DNA from: Flavobacterium enshiense
Lineage (GTDB): Bacteria > Bacteroidota > Bacteroidia > Flavobacteriales > Flavobacteriaceae
DNA length: 64,000 bases
NCBI RefSeq assembly: GCF_022836875.1
Contig: NZ_CP090376.1
Coordinates: forward strand, 1,860,001-1,924,000
Direction of reading: 5' to 3'
The notes under the pieces were generated by a model. The model saw only the letters and a list, made by a program, of their open reading frames with translations. It had not been told where the DNA came from and ran no database searches. Both the position numbers and the translations under genes were made by a program. Positions 7,966 through 16,964 of this stretch are shown here, piece after piece (positions within the stretch are counted from its first letter, which is position 1; every line of letters starts with the position of its first letter).

Positions 7966-9084
7966 TTAAATATCCATCTTGTAAGTTTTTCTTCTTTTGT
8001 GAATTTTTGGATCAAAGTTTTTCCAAAGATTATGCATTGCGTTATTTTCGAGCAATTCAGGTGTTCTGATAAACTTTCGGATTTTTTTCTCTTTGAAGAC
8101 TTTATAAAAATCATCAAAAATGATAGCAGTTACTCCTTTGTTTTGATACTCTGGGTGTACGCCGATTAAATAGAAAACCACTTCTCTGGAATTCTTTTTC
8201 GCATTTAATAAATGTAGAAAACCGAATGGGAACAATTTGCCTTTGGCTTTTTGTAAAGCTGCTTCATACGAAGGCATTACAATAGTAAAGGCAATCATCT
8301 TATTGTTGCTGTCGACAATGAATTTTATGTATTCCGGATTAATGAAGTTTACATATTTTTTCTTGAAATATTCTTTGGTTTCATCATTTATGGCAACGAA
8401 TGATTGTAAACTTGCATAAGCTTCATTAAATAAGTCGAACATCTGATCCACATAAGGAAAGATATCTGAGTTTTTTTTGAAATGAAGTGTTTTTAATCCG
8501 TAGCGTTCCTTAATCATTTTGCTTGCGCGTTGGAAAGGTTCTGGGTTGATGGCATCCATGGTAAACCAGCTTTCGTAGAATTCCTTTTCGGTAACCATTC
8601 CGAGTTTTTCGAAATGTTCCTTGTAATAAGGCATGCTGTACCAGGAAATCATGGTTCCTAATTCATTAAAGCCTTCGGTCAGAACGCCAACTTTGTCCAG
8701 ATTTGAAAATCCCATAGGGCCTTCGATGTGGTCCATATTATGTTTTTGTCCCAGTTCGCGGGCTTTTTCGAGCAAGGCTTTGGTAACTTCGATATCGTCA
8801 ATAACATCAAACCAACCAAAACGGACTTTCTTTTTTCCTAATTGATTTACTTCATCCCAATTAATGATGACTGCTATTTTACCTGCAATTTTGCTGTCTT
8901 TGTAGGCCAGATAAAAGTGTACATCGGCATTTTTGAAAGCAGGGTTTTTAGTGCGGTCAAAGCCTTCCATTTCATCAGCAATGATGGGCGGAATCCAATA
9001 TGGGTTGTTTTTAAAAATTTCAAAAGAAAATAAAACAAACTCTTTTAGTTCTTTTTGGGAACTGACTTCTTTTATTGTAATCAT
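7966..9084 (-). CDS. GNAT-like N-acyltransferase family protein, candidate sphingoid-base/capnine N-acyltransferase
   Basis: The 372-residue protein starts MITIKEVSSQKELKEFVLF. The C-terminal half holds a GNAT-like acyl-CoA binding region: VVFYLIGVHPEYQNKGVTAI resembles motif A (V-x-P-x-x-Q-x-x-G-x). An N-terminal block (DVHFYLAYKDSKIAGKIAVI) looks like a second GNAT half. Related proteins are often given misleading names in databases. Lying convergent to an alpha-oxoamine synthase, and being of a size and fold comparable with bacterial ceramide synthases, it is a reasonable candidate for the amide-forming step; this is inference. It lies 3 bp downstream of the outer-membrane protein gene and is surely cotranscribed with it. 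Confidence 0.65.
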   Translation of the reverse strand: MITIKEVSSQKELKEFVLFSFEIFKNNPYWIPPIIADEMEGFDRTKNPAFKNADVHFYLAYKDSKIAGKIAVIINWDEVNQLGKKKVRFGWFDVIDDIEVTKALLEKARELGQKHNMDHIEGPMGFSNLDKVGVLTEGFNELGTMISWYSMPYYKEHFEKLGMVTEKEFYESWFTMDAINPEPFQRASKMIKERYGLKTLHFKKNSDIFPYVDQMFDLFNEAYASLQSFVAINDETKEYFKKKYVNFINPEYIKFIVDSNNKMIAFTIVMPSYEAALQKAKGKLFPFGFLHLLNAKKNSREVVFYLIGVHPEYQNKGVTAIIFDDFYKVFKEKKIRKFIRTPELLENNAMHNLWKNFDPKIHKRRKTYKMDI

Positions 9085-9087
9085 AAA

Positions 9088-10038
9088 TTATTGTACTTCG
9101 TCGGAACGTTTTTTCTTCTCTTCTTCTACTTTTTTGTTTTTTGTGTCGCCTTTTACTTCTTTCCCATCTTTGATTTCGATTGGTTTGTAGCTTTTGTCAA
9201 AACGCCATGAGAACCCTACAGCTCCGGTAAAAATGGAAGGAGTATCTTTAATACTTGCTCCTACAGAGGCATCTACCTGCATGTTTTTCTTTATTAAGTA
9301 TGCAGCTCCTCCACGGAAAATACAATCCGCATACCAATCGCTTTTATATCCTTGGTTTTCTAAAAACACAGACCAGTTTTCATTGATACCTCGGCTTAGC
9401 GTTAAAATATAACCGTAGCTAGGGTAATCGGTTGCGATTTTGTCGGCGATAAGGTTTGTGGTTAACACGGTTCGGCTACCAAAGTGGTTTTGCAGCAGCA
9501 ACATTACTTTTGGGCTAACAGTGGGATCAGTAGGGAATGTGTAAGGATTGTCCCCAACATTGAAATTTGCACCCACATATCCGCCAATCGCAGGCAATAA
9601 CTTTCTCCATTTGAATTTGTGGTTGGCCTTCCAGCTGTATACGTTTACTTTCTCCTTATAATTTTTCCATGGGTCGTAAAATAAATATTTGGCACCAACA
9701 GTCAGTTGCCTGAATCCGTTTCTGTTTTCGTCTAAAACAGGTGATGTGTATTTGTCGGTCTGGTATTGCATTTCACCTATGAATTCAAGCTGTTCCAAAA
9801 AAGCACCATAACGAACCACCAGGTCCAATCCGAAACCTTTGGCTTCCCATTCCTGTAAATCGTGTTTTTCTTTGGTGTAATAAATTCCGGATTCTGCCTG
9901 AATGACCTTTTTTCCTATCGAAAAGGCGCCAAAAGATTTTCCGGGGCGATTGGAATTAATTTCGTCGGTATGTTGCGCGATTGCTATTCCCGACGTAATC
10001 AGTAATAGACCAAGAAGTTTCGTTTTTAATTGGAGCAT
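9088..10038 (-). CDS. Outer-membrane beta-barrel protein, Phenol_MetA_deg-like transporter family
   Basis: A 316-residue protein with a signal peptide (MLQLKTKLLGLLLITSGIAI-AQ), followed by HTDEINSNRPGKSFGAFS, the typical opening of Bacteroidetes transporter-like barrels annotated as Phenol_MetA_deg. The body alternates short amphipathic strands (GIYYTKEKHD, GLDLVVRYG, EFIGEMQYQTD, QLTVGAKYLFYD), ending with GAVGFSWRFDKSYKPIEI and a lysine-rich tail. A beta-barrel in the outer membrane is the best reading; cargo is unknown. First gene of a two-gene operon with the GNAT-like gene, suggesting an envelope or lipid role. Confidence 0.7.
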   Translation of the reverse strand: MLQLKTKLLGLLLITSGIAIAQHTDEINSNRPGKSFGAFSIGKKVIQAESGIYYTKEKHDLQEWEAKGFGLDLVVRYGAFLEQLEFIGEMQYQTDKYTSPVLDENRNGFRQLTVGAKYLFYDPWKNYKEKVNVYSWKANHKFKWRKLLPAIGGYVGANFNVGDNPYTFPTDPTVSPKVMLLLQNHFGSRTVLTTNLIADKIATDYPSYGYILTLSRGINENWSVFLENQGYKSDWYADCIFRGGAAYLIKKNMQVDASVGASIKDTPSIFTGAVGFSWRFDKSYKPIEIKDGKEVKGDTKNKKVEEEKKKRSDEVQ

Positions 10039-10079
10039 GATTGCTTATTTTGTTTAAGTTTGAACGTATATCAGTCCTC

Positions 10080-10087
10080 CAAAAATA
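10080..10087 (-). promoter_or_regulatory. -7 promoter element of the outer-membrane protein/GNAT operon
   Basis: Minus strand TATTTTTG fits TAnnTTTG; start predicted near 10073, 35 nt before the ATG at 10038. Confidence 0.45.
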
Positions 10088-10140
10088 GTATTTTATTATT
10101 ATTTTAAGAAACAGATCTTATTTTTAAATGTAGCTTTGCT

Positions 10141-10148
10141 TAAATTTG
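10141..10148 (+). promoter_or_regulatory. -7 promoter element of the DUF4834 gene
   Basis: TAAATTTG matches TAnnTTTG; transcription near 10155, 11 nt before ATG 10166. This rules out the in-frame start at 10136. Confidence 0.5.
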
Positions 10149-10165
10149 ACAAAATTTATTTGACG

Positions 10166-10429
10166 ATGGAAACAGCATCATTTACAGGTTTGATAAAAGC
10201 ATTATTTTGGATACTTTTCATATACTATGCATTAAAATTCGTTATGCGATTGCTAGCTCCTTATTTTTTACAGCAGGTAGTTAAAAAAGCTGAGGAGAAT
10301 TTCAAACAACAACAGCAAAATTATCAGCAGCAATATTCGCAAGCGAATACGCAGTCGTCTTCTCAGGCCGAAATGCCCAAAGAGAGGAAGAAAGTAGGCG
10401 AGTATATTGATTTTGAAGAAATTGAATAG
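10166..10429 (+). CDS. DUF4834-family small membrane protein
   Basis: The 87-residue protein has one membrane segment (ALFWILFIYYALKFVMRLLA, residues about 10-29), then a glutamine-rich stretch (QQQQQNYQQQ) and an acidic tail ending in YIDFEEIE. This is the layout of the Bacteroidetes DUF4834 family, function unknown. The start at 10166 (METASFTG) is chosen because a -7 box lies at 10141-10148 and because relatives begin there. A strong terminator follows, so it is a single-gene unit. Confidence 0.8.
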   Translation: METASFTGLIKALFWILFIYYALKFVMRLLAPYFLQQVVKKAEENFKQQQQNYQQQYSQANTQSSSQAEMPKERKKVGEYIDFEEIE

Positions 10430-10439
10430 TTTAAAGCAG

Positions 10440-10476
10440 AACGAATAACACCGAGTTATTCGTTTTCTTTTTTTAA
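10440..10476 (+). terminator. Intrinsic terminator after DUF4834 gene
   Basis: Stem AACGAATAAC / GTTATTCGTT with a 5-nt loop followed by TTTCTTTTTTT. Confidence 0.85.
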
Positions 10477-10531
10477 AAGGGTTTTTATTGTTATTTTAGC
10501 CTGATTTTTAAGCCAATTGAAGCAAAATAAC

Positions 10532-12961
10532 ATGAAAAACCTAAGCAAGATTTACCCTTATTTATTAGTCGTAATCGGCTTTACAGTAATTTCCGTTCTT
10601 TATTTTTATCCTGTGATGCAAGGTAAAAAAGTGTTTCAGAGTGATATCGCTCAATACACCGGAATGGCAAAAGAGCAAAACGATTTCAGAAAAGAAACCG
10701 GGGAAGAACCTTACTGGACCAACAGTGCATTCGGTGGAATGCCAACTTATCAGCTGGGGGCAAATTACCCACACAATTATATCAAACAACTGGATAATCT
10801 GATTCGTTTTCTGCCGCGTCCGGCTGATTATCTCTTCTTGTATTTTATCGGATTTTTCATTTTGCTCAAAGCTTTAAAGGTTGATAATCTCAAAGCCTTT
10901 TTCGGCGCCCTCGCATTTGGTTTTTCAACATATATGATAATTATTTTGGGTGTAGGACATAATGCCAAAGCCCATGCGATCGCTTATATGCCTATGGTAG
11001 TTGCGGGCGTCATTATGGTTTATCAGAAGCGATATATTGCCGGAGGTTTGCTTACTATGATAGCCGCCGCTTTTGAAATCAATGCGAATCACTTCCAGAT
11101 GACTTATTATCTGTTGTTTTTGTTGTTGGTGATTACTGTATATTATAAAATTAAATATTTAAGAGAAAAGGACTTTAAAGGACTTTGGAAAGCTTTCGGT
11201 ATTTTCATTATCGCCGGAATTCTGGCAGTTGGTGCTAATGCAACTAACATAATGACAACTTCAGAATATGCAAAATATTCAACCCGTAACGACAGTGAGT
11301 TAACATTTTCTGCCGACGGAAAAAAGGCAGAAAACAACAATGCGATGTCTTATGAGTACATTACAGAATACAGTTACGGAATCGCTGAAAGCTTGAATTT
11401 AATCGCACCGCGTTTATTTGGAGGTTCCAATCATGAAAACGTTGGGGAAGGTTCTCCTATGTACGAATTTGTATTAGGACAGGGAGCATCTCCAACTGAA
11501 GCTAAAGATTTCGCTTCTGCAGTACCAACTTATTGGGGTGATCAGCCAATTGTTGCTGCACCGGCCTATATTGGAGCGATAGTGTTCTTCCTGTTTGTTT
11601 TGGGAATGTTCATCGACAAACGAAAAATTAAATATGCCTTTTTAGCGGGAGCTGTACTTTCATTGCTATTGTCTTGGGGAAAATACTTCCCGGCTTTAAC
11701 CGATTTCTTCATCGATTTTGTGCCAATGTACAACAAATTCCGAGCAGTTTCTTCCATTCAGGTAATTTTGGAATTGTGTATGCCGATTATGGCAATTTTA
11801 GGAATGCAGGCTTTCTTCAATGCAGAAGAAAAAGCCCGTTTCAAGGCACTTTGGATGTCGGCAGCAACTGTGTTGGGAATTGTTGTTTTACTGTTTATAT
11901 GTAAAGGAATGTTCAGCTTTACAGGGGGAAGTGACAGTATGTACCTGCAAATGTACGGAGAGATGGGGCCACCATTTATCAATGCGTTGAAAGAGCAGCG
12001 TCAGGAAATGTATTCTTCCGATTTAATGCGTTCGGCAATATTGATTATTTTGACAGTTGGAACGTTATGGTTCTTCATCAAAAATAAAGTATCGGAACTG
12101 ACAACAGTGATTATTGTTGGGGTTTTAATGGTAGGAGATTTGTTCTTTGTAGATAAAAATTATGTAAACAACGATAGTTTTGTTTCTGCCCGTCAAGCGG
12201 ATATTCCGTTCGAAGCGACTCCGGCAGATCAACAGATTTTGAGTGACACAACTCATTTCAGAGTGTTTGAAGTAGATGGGAATATGTCGAGCGCAAGGGC
12301 TTCTTATTTTCATAAATCGATTGGAGGCTATCATGCGGCCAAACCAAGAAAAATGCAGCAGTTGTTTGATTATCAGATTGCCAAAAATAATATCGGTGTA
12401 TTGAACATGCTGAATGTAAAATACATCATTCAGAAAGACGAACAAGGACAGGATGTTCCAATGCAGAATCCGAATGTAAATGGAAATGCATGGTTTGTAA
12501 GCGAAGTAAAACTGGTAAATTCAGCCGATGAGGAAATGAAGGCTTTGGATAAGCTGGATACGAAGAATGCTGCTATTGTAAATCAGAAGGATTTTGCCGG
12601 GGCGGTAAAGACAACTTCATTTGTAAAAGACAGTCTGGCTACAATTAAATTGAATGTTTATAAACCGAATTACTTAAAATATACCTCAAGCAATACAAAC
12701 AATGGGGTAGCGGTTTTCTCTGAAATCTATTATCCTAAAGGTTGGATTGCTACTATTGACGGTAAAGAAACCGATATTTTCTGCGCTGATTATGTATTGA
12801 GAGCAATAAATGTACCAGCAGGAAAACATACGATTGAATTCAAATTCCAACCGAAAGTGGTACAAACGGGAAGTATGATTTCACTGTTCAGTTTCATTGG
12901 AATGTTAGTGTTTGTAGGTTTCGGAATTTTTACGAAAATGAAGAAGAAAAATGACGCTTAA
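10532..12961 (+). CDS. YfhO-family multispanning membrane protein
   Basis: An 809-residue integral membrane protein. After the first span (YPYLLVVIGFTVISVLYFYP) comes the YfhO signature loop FQSDIAQYTGMAKEQNDF and SAFGGMPTYQLG, then about a dozen spans (for example FFILLKAL, LLFLLLVITVYY, AIVFFLFVLGMF), a large periplasmic domain (residues about 540-770) and a last span (MISLFSFIGMLVFVGFGIF). YfhO proteins are GT-C-like and in Bacillus help glycosylate lipoteichoic acid; in Bacteroidetes the substrate is unknown. ATG 10532 is preferred over the in-frame TTG at 10517. Eighteen bases separate it from crcB and a glycosyltransferase follows, so an envelope-glycan operon is likely. Confidence 0.85.
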   Translation: MKNLSKIYPYLLVVIGFTVISVLYFYPVMQGKKVFQSDIAQYTGMAKEQNDFRKETGEEPYWTNSAFGGMPTYQLGANYPHNYIKQLDNLIRFLPRPADYLFLYFIGFFILLKALKVDNLKAFFGALAFGFSTYMIIILGVGHNAKAHAIAYMPMVVAGVIMVYQKRYIAGGLLTMIAAAFEINANHFQMTYYLLFLLLVITVYYKIKYLREKDFKGLWKAFGIFIIAGILAVGANATNIMTTSEYAKYSTRNDSELTFSADGKKAENNNAMSYEYITEYSYGIAESLNLIAPRLFGGSNHENVGEGSPMYEFVLGQGASPTEAKDFASAVPTYWGDQPIVAAPAYIGAIVFFLFVLGMFIDKRKIKYAFLAGAVLSLLLSWGKYFPALTDFFIDFVPMYNKFRAVSSIQVILELCMPIMAILGMQAFFNAEEKARFKALWMSAATVLGIVVLLFICKGMFSFTGGSDSMYLQMYGEMGPPFINALKEQRQEMYSSDLMRSAILIILTVGTLWFFIKNKVSELTTVIIVGVLMVGDLFFVDKNYVNNDSFVSARQADIPFEATPADQQILSDTTHFRVFEVDGNMSSARASYFHKSIGGYHAAKPRKMQQLFDYQIAKNNIGVLNMLNVKYIIQKDEQGQDVPMQNPNVNGNAWFVSEVKLVNSADEEMKALDKLDTKNAAIVNQKDFAGAVKTTSFVKDSLATIKLNVYKPNYLKYTSSNTNNGVAVFSEIYYPKGWIATIDGKETDIFCADYVLRAINVPAGKHTIEFKFQPKVVQTGSMISLFSFIGMLVFVGFGIFTKMKKKNDA

Positions 12962-12978
12962 TTAGTTTCGAAAATAAA

Positions 12979-13350
12979 TTGAGAACTATTTTATTAATAG
13001 CGATAGGAGGTGGTTTAGGTAGTGTTTTTCGTTACCTGACAGCACAATGGATTAATAAATATACTCAATTGTTTTTTCCATATGCAACTTTTGTAACCAA
13101 TGTCTTAGGATGTTTTCTCATCGGGTTGTTTTTGGGTTGGATGGAAAAAAATAATGTAACCAATCCTGATTTGAAATTCTTTATGGTAACGGGTTTTTGC
13201 GGAGGTTATACAACTTTCTCAACGTTTTCAAATGAAAACATACAGTTACTTAATGCAAATCAGTACGGAACTGCTTTTTTGTACATAGGCTTAAGTTTGT
13301 TTTTAGGATTAGCAGCAACTTGGGGAGGCTTGATGATTTCAAAACTATAA
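12979..13350 (+). CDS. crcB: CrcB/Fluc fluoride-specific ion channel (TTG start)
   Basis: The 123-residue, four-span protein shows the Fluc signatures: GGGLGSVFRYLTAQ at the N terminus, FVTNVLGCFLIGLFLG, and GFCGGYTTFSTFSNE containing the Phe/Thr track that lines the pore. It exports cytoplasmic fluoride as a dual-topology dimer. No ATG fits; TTG at 12979 is the only start that retains the N-terminal span. It sits in the middle of the yfhO-glycosyltransferase operon (18 bp after yfhO, 1 bp before the next gene). No fluoride riboswitch is evident in the short gap, so expression should follow the operon. Confidence 0.93.
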   Translation: MRTILLIAIGGGLGSVFRYLTAQWINKYTQLFFPYATFVTNVLGCFLIGLFLGWMEKNNVTNPDLKFFMVTGFCGGYTTFSTFSNENIQLLNANQYGTAFLYIGLSLFLGLAATWGGLMISKL

Positions 13351-13351
13351 T

Positions 13352-14629
13352 ATGAAAAAAGTACTCATCATAACGTATTATTGGCCGCCTGCGGGTGGAC
13401 CCGGCGTACAGCGTTGGTTAAAGTTTGTGAAGTATTTACCCGATTTTGGCATCGAACCCATTGTTTACATTCCGGAGAATCCAACCTATCCGTTATTGGA
13501 CGAAAAACTATTGGCTGACGTTCCTGAAAATGTAACGATTCTTAAAAACAAAATTGTAGAGCCTTACGCTTGGGCTTCGTTATTCTCTAAAAAAAGCACT
13601 AAAAAAATCAGTTCGGGAATCATTCCAAATCAAAAAAAGCAATCCTTTCTTCAAAAAATGCTGCTCTGGGTAAGAGGAAATCTGTTTATTCCTGACGCTA
13701 GGGTTTTGTGGGTAAAACCGTCAGTAGCCTATTTGTCAAAATATATTCAAGAAAACGGAATTGAGACTATAATTACTACGGGGCCGCCTCATAGTTTGCA
13801 TTTAATTGGTTTAGAATTAAAAGAAAAGCTAAATGTAAAATGGATTGCTGATTTTCGTGATCCGTGGACAACCATTGGTTATCATAAAGCATTGAAATTA
13901 TCAGCTTCATCTGCAAAAAAACATAAAATGCTGGAATCTGAAGTTATGAATCGAGCCGATTTTCTTTTAGTGACGAGTCCAACCACCAAAAAAGAGTTTG
14001 AGTCCATCACCGCAAAACCGATTCATGTTATCACCAATGGATATGATGTTGAGAATGTGGGTAGGCAAACTTTGGATGAAAAGTTCACTTTAGCGCATAT
14101 CGGTTCGTTTTTATCCGATCGGAACCCGAGAATTTTATGGAAAGCACTTCATGAATTGATTCATGAAAATGACAAGTTCAGGGAGTACTTCGAACTAAAG
14201 TTAATCGGAGCTGTGAGCCAAGAAGTTTTGGATGCCATCGCTGAATTTCAGTTGGCCGGTTATGTAAATAATCTTGGCTATGTTTCCCATCAGGAAGCTT
14301 TGGAACATCAACGAAAATCCCAGGTTCTATTGCTTGTAGAAATTAATTCGGAAGAAACAAAAAGTATCATTCCCGGAAAACTTTTTGAGTATATGGTTTC
14401 TGAAAGGCCAATCCTGGCTATTGGACCGGAAGATGCCGATTTCTCTGTAATTCTCAAACAAACCAATACAGGTGTTTTTGTTCTGTATGATGAAAAAGAA
14501 AAAGTAAAAGAAACCATTTTGAGTTATTTTAATTTGTTTTTGGAGACTAATTTAAAAGTTTATCCTGTGGGGCTGCAACAATACAGCCGCAAGAACCTGA
14601 CAAAAGAATTGGCTAGTTTACTGCAATAA
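13352..14629 (+). CDS. GT-B fold glycosyltransferase (GT4-like)
   Basis: The 425-residue protein begins MKKVLIITYYWPPAGGPGVQ, the first strand and glycine loop of a GT-B glycosyltransferase acceptor domain. The donor domain shows FTLAHIGSFLSDRNPR (about residue 245) and IIPGKLFEYMVSERPILAIG (about 340), the GT4-type loop with Glu contacting the nucleotide sugar. No membrane span. It transfers an unknown sugar to an envelope acceptor; cotranscription with yfhO (1 bp after crcB) suggests surface polysaccharide or lipid glycosylation. Confidence 0.85.
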   Translation: MKKVLIITYYWPPAGGPGVQRWLKFVKYLPDFGIEPIVYIPENPTYPLLDEKLLADVPENVTILKNKIVEPYAWASLFSKKSTKKISSGIIPNQKKQSFLQKMLLWVRGNLFIPDARVLWVKPSVAYLSKYIQENGIETIITTGPPHSLHLIGLELKEKLNVKWIADFRDPWTTIGYHKALKLSASSAKKHKMLESEVMNRADFLLVTSPTTKKEFESITAKPIHVITNGYDVENVGRQTLDEKFTLAHIGSFLSDRNPRILWKALHELIHENDKFREYFELKLIGAVSQEVLDAIAEFQLAGYVNNLGYVSHQEALEHQRKSQVLLLVEINSEETKSIIPGKLFEYMVSERPILAIGPEDADFSVILKQTNTGVFVLYDEKEKVKETILSYFNLFLETNLKVYPVGLQQYSRKNLTKELASLLQ

Positions 14630-14630
14630 A

Positions 14631-14666
14631 AAATCCCGCTTCACATTGCTGCTCAGCGGGAAATTT
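14631..14666 (-). terminator. Terminator hairpin between the glycosyltransferase and secreted-protein genes
   Basis: TCCCGCT / AGCGGGA stem of 7 bp with a 14-nt loop. The T-run lies on the minus-strand side (ATTTTTTATTG), so it mainly serves the minus-strand gene at 14697-15401, though it may act both ways. Confidence 0.7.
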
Positions 14667-14696
14667 AACCAAACTTAACCAACCAAATTTATTCAA

Positions 14697-15401
14697 CTAT
14701 ATTCTCTTGTTTTTTTCCATTACGGACTGTTCGTCTTTTTTAACGTCATCGCTTTCTTCTTCAGTCATTTTGGCTTTTGTGCCATCTGCTTTGTAGTAAT
14801 AATAATCGTCCTCATTATATCCTGAACCACTGTCGTATCCATAATCTGTATCGTTATAATCATTTCCGCTGTATGTGTAGGGATTATAAGCATATCCATG
14901 GCTCCATCCGTTTACAAAACCGATTACATCGATGATGTGACCTCTTCTGTTGTATAGGATTCGCAGACCTCCAACTTGAGAAAGGGCAAAACTGTTATAT
15001 CTCATATATACGGAACCTACACGTTTTACCCTATTGACCCCATCGTAATTGATAAATACGTTTCCGATACGTCTTACCCTGCCGAAGTTGTCATGCTCTA
15101 CTCGGACACCATAGTTTGCCGGGCCATAACGACTTGAGGTGCGTGCACCGGGTGCTCCATAGGTTGTGTTTGCGGTTGCATGTTTTGGTCTGGATGGACG
15201 TGTGTTGAAATCAAATTGTCCGTCAGGGAAAACATAAAACTCGATTCCACGCTCCATAAACACGATTGGTTCTGCATTTCTGTAATCTGCAGTGTGGCGA
15301 GGACCTTTTCCGTTTGTATCAGAAAAAACAGGGTTTTCTGACGCATGAGCCATACTTCCTACCAGAAATACACTGGCTACTAAAAGAGTAATTTTTTTCA
15401 T
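14697..15401 (-). CDS. Secreted protein of unknown function with Tyr/Asp-rich tail
   Basis: The 234-residue product has a signal peptide (MKKITLLVASVFLVGSMAHA). The middle (residues about 100-165) has three similar short units of the form R-x-x-R-I/V-G-x-V-x-x-x-Y (FGRVRRIGNVFINYD, VNRVKRVGSVYMRY, GGLRILYNRRGHIIDVIG). The C-terminal third is rich in Tyr, Asp, Asn and Gly (YNPYTYSGNDYNDTDYGYD), then a charged Lys/Glu end. No known domain recognised. Single gene with its own terminator; periplasmic or surface location inferred from the signal. Confidence 0.65.
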   Translation of the reverse strand: MKKITLLVASVFLVGSMAHASENPVFSDTNGKGPRHTADYRNAEPIVFMERGIEFYVFPDGQFDFNTRPSRPKHATANTTYGAPGARTSSRYGPANYGVRVEHDNFGRVRRIGNVFINYDGVNRVKRVGSVYMRYNSFALSQVGGLRILYNRRGHIIDVIGFVNGWSHGYAYNPYTYSGNDYNDTDYGYDSGSGYNEDDYYYYKADGTKAKMTEEESDDVKKDEQSVMEKNKRI

Positions 15402-15745
15402 AATACAATAATTTTAATAGTTTACCTACTCGTAACGTTTTTCGGTTTCCACGTTTCTGATTTTATTCAGATTTTTATTTGATAAGCGAAGACCAATTTG
15501 CGTGCCAAAAAAGGAGTCGGTATTTTTAATGATGAAAAGTTGTTTTGTAAGTTGTTGATTGTTAGATTTGTGCGCTTTGTAAAAAATATTATTTTTCTTG
15601 AATATGGAAGAAATTCGTGAATTAAACGGTATGCTTTTTTAGAGGTTTTAGGGATGAAATGAAAAAATATGAAAAAAAGTGAATTGTTATAGTTTGATAA
15701 ATTCGTAAACCAAAGCTAACTAACTTAACTGGAGTTGATAGATAA
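15402..15745. other. 344-bp intergenic region upstream of two divergent secreted-protein genes
   Basis: AT-rich spacer. One TAnnTTTG match on plus (TAGATTTG, 15563-15570) is about 175 bp upstream of the M28 peptidase; if used, its leader would be long and contains only tiny open frames. No RNA gene or repeat recognised. Confidence 0.4.
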
Positions 15746-16933
15746 ATGAAATTTTTTAAACGAAAAATCGCATTAGTTTTATTTGTGATTGGCAGTCTGC
15801 AAACCACCGCTGCACAGACTTTCATTCAAAGATATGCCGATGTTTCCAATCAGGCATCACAGGCCAATATTACCAATAATCTGATCCAATATGAAGCCCT
15901 TGGTGTGAAGCAAAAAGGAACCTCTGCACTGCAAAATACCTTAGATTGGTTAAAGAACAAGTATTTAAGTTATGGCTACGCCGCTGGACAAATGGTGGAA
16001 GACTCCTATTCGTATTCTGGAGTTACTTGTAAAAACCTAGTGCTGACAAAAGTAGGAACCGTTTATCCGAATACTTATGTAATTATTTGCGGGCATTATG
16101 ACTCGATTACCGGGACCGGTACAAACGACAATGGCAGTGGTACAGTTGTTCTTCTTGAAGTTGCACGTTTACTGCAAAGTATTCCGACAGAATATTCTAT
16201 TAAATTTATCAATTTCAGCGGGGAAGAAGATGGATTATACGGAAGTCAGCATTATGTGTCTTCTGTCGTTAATGGGACCACTCCTAAAATGGATATTAAA
16301 TTAGTGTTCAATATTGATGAAGTAGGGGGTGTAGCGGGTATGGTGAACAACACCGTTACCTGTGAACGGGATACAGGAAGCCCAACATCTAACAATGCAG
16401 CATCTAATACTATTACTAGCGAACTAATTATGTGTGTTGGGTTGTATTCCCCGTTAAATACGTTTTTAAATTACGCTTACGCCTCCGATTATATGCCGTT
16501 TGAGAATAATGATGAAGTGATTACCGGTTTCTTTGAAAAGAATGAAAGCTCACATAGGCATACGACTACTGATTTACTCGTTAACATGGATCCACTTTAT
16601 GTGTACAATATTTCAAAAGCAGCAGCAGGTGCCATGATGCATTTTGCAAAAGCAGGCACGACGCTTTCCACTAATGAGTACAATGCCGATTTTCAAATCA
16701 GTTTCTTTCCGAACCCCACAAAAGGAAAGCTGAATATTAATCTGGGTACACTACCGAAAAACAATTATACATTTTCGTTGACTGATATTCAGGGTAAAGA
16801 AGTTTATAAAGATTCTATTTTGGATGCGAAACAAATAGAAACCATAGATGTTTCACATTTCAGTAAAGGAGTGTATTTAGGAGTACTGGAAACTGATCAA
16901 AAAAGGATTGCGAGAAAAATAGTTATTGAATAA
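15746..16933 (+). CDS. Secreted M28-family zinc aminopeptidase with type IX secretion C-terminal sorting domain
   Basis: The 395-residue precursor has a signal peptide (MKFFKRKIALVLFVIGS...TAAQ), an M28 catalytic domain and a C-terminal sorting domain. Metal-site motifs in order: CGHYDSITG (His), TNDNGSGTVVLLE (bridging Asp), SGEEDGLYGSQ (general base and ligand Glu), NIDEVG (Asp) and SSHRHTTTD (His). Residues about 318-395 (FQISFFPNPTKGKLNI ... GVYLGVLETD ... RKIVIE) are a T9SS type A tail, which routes the enzyme across the outer membrane and is normally removed. Role: extracellular peptide degradation for nutrition. Single gene ending at a strong bidirectional terminator. Confidence 0.92.
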   Translation: MKFFKRKIALVLFVIGSLQTTAAQTFIQRYADVSNQASQANITNNLIQYEALGVKQKGTSALQNTLDWLKNKYLSYGYAAGQMVEDSYSYSGVTCKNLVLTKVGTVYPNTYVIICGHYDSITGTGTNDNGSGTVVLLEVARLLQSIPTEYSIKFINFSGEEDGLYGSQHYVSSVVNGTTPKMDIKLVFNIDEVGGVAGMVNNTVTCERDTGSPTSNNAASNTITSELIMCVGLYSPLNTFLNYAYASDYMPFENNDEVITGFFEKNESSHRHTTTDLLVNMDPLYVYNISKAAAGAMMHFAKAGTTLSTNEYNADFQISFFPNPTKGKLNINLGTLPKNNYTFSLTDIQGKEVYKDSILDAKQIETIDVSHFSKGVYLGVLETDQKRIARKIVIE

Positions 16934-16934
16934 T

Positions 16935-16964
16935 AGAAAAGACCTCAATTTAGAGGTCTTTTCT
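16935..16964. terminator. Bidirectional terminator between M28 peptidase and uvrA
   Basis: Twelve-bp stem AGAAAAGACCTC / GAGGTCTTTTCT with a 6-nt loop. A-rich on one side and T-rich on the other, so it serves the convergent genes both ways. Confidence 0.9.

Noticed and set aside
7755..8069. 104-codon plus-strand frame
   Set aside because: It runs 100 bp into the well-supported GNAT-like gene on minus; the real small gene (7849-7941) is in a different frame.
12962..12978. Fluoride riboswitch before crcB
   Set aside because: Only 17 bp separate yfhO and crcB, too short for the aptamer.
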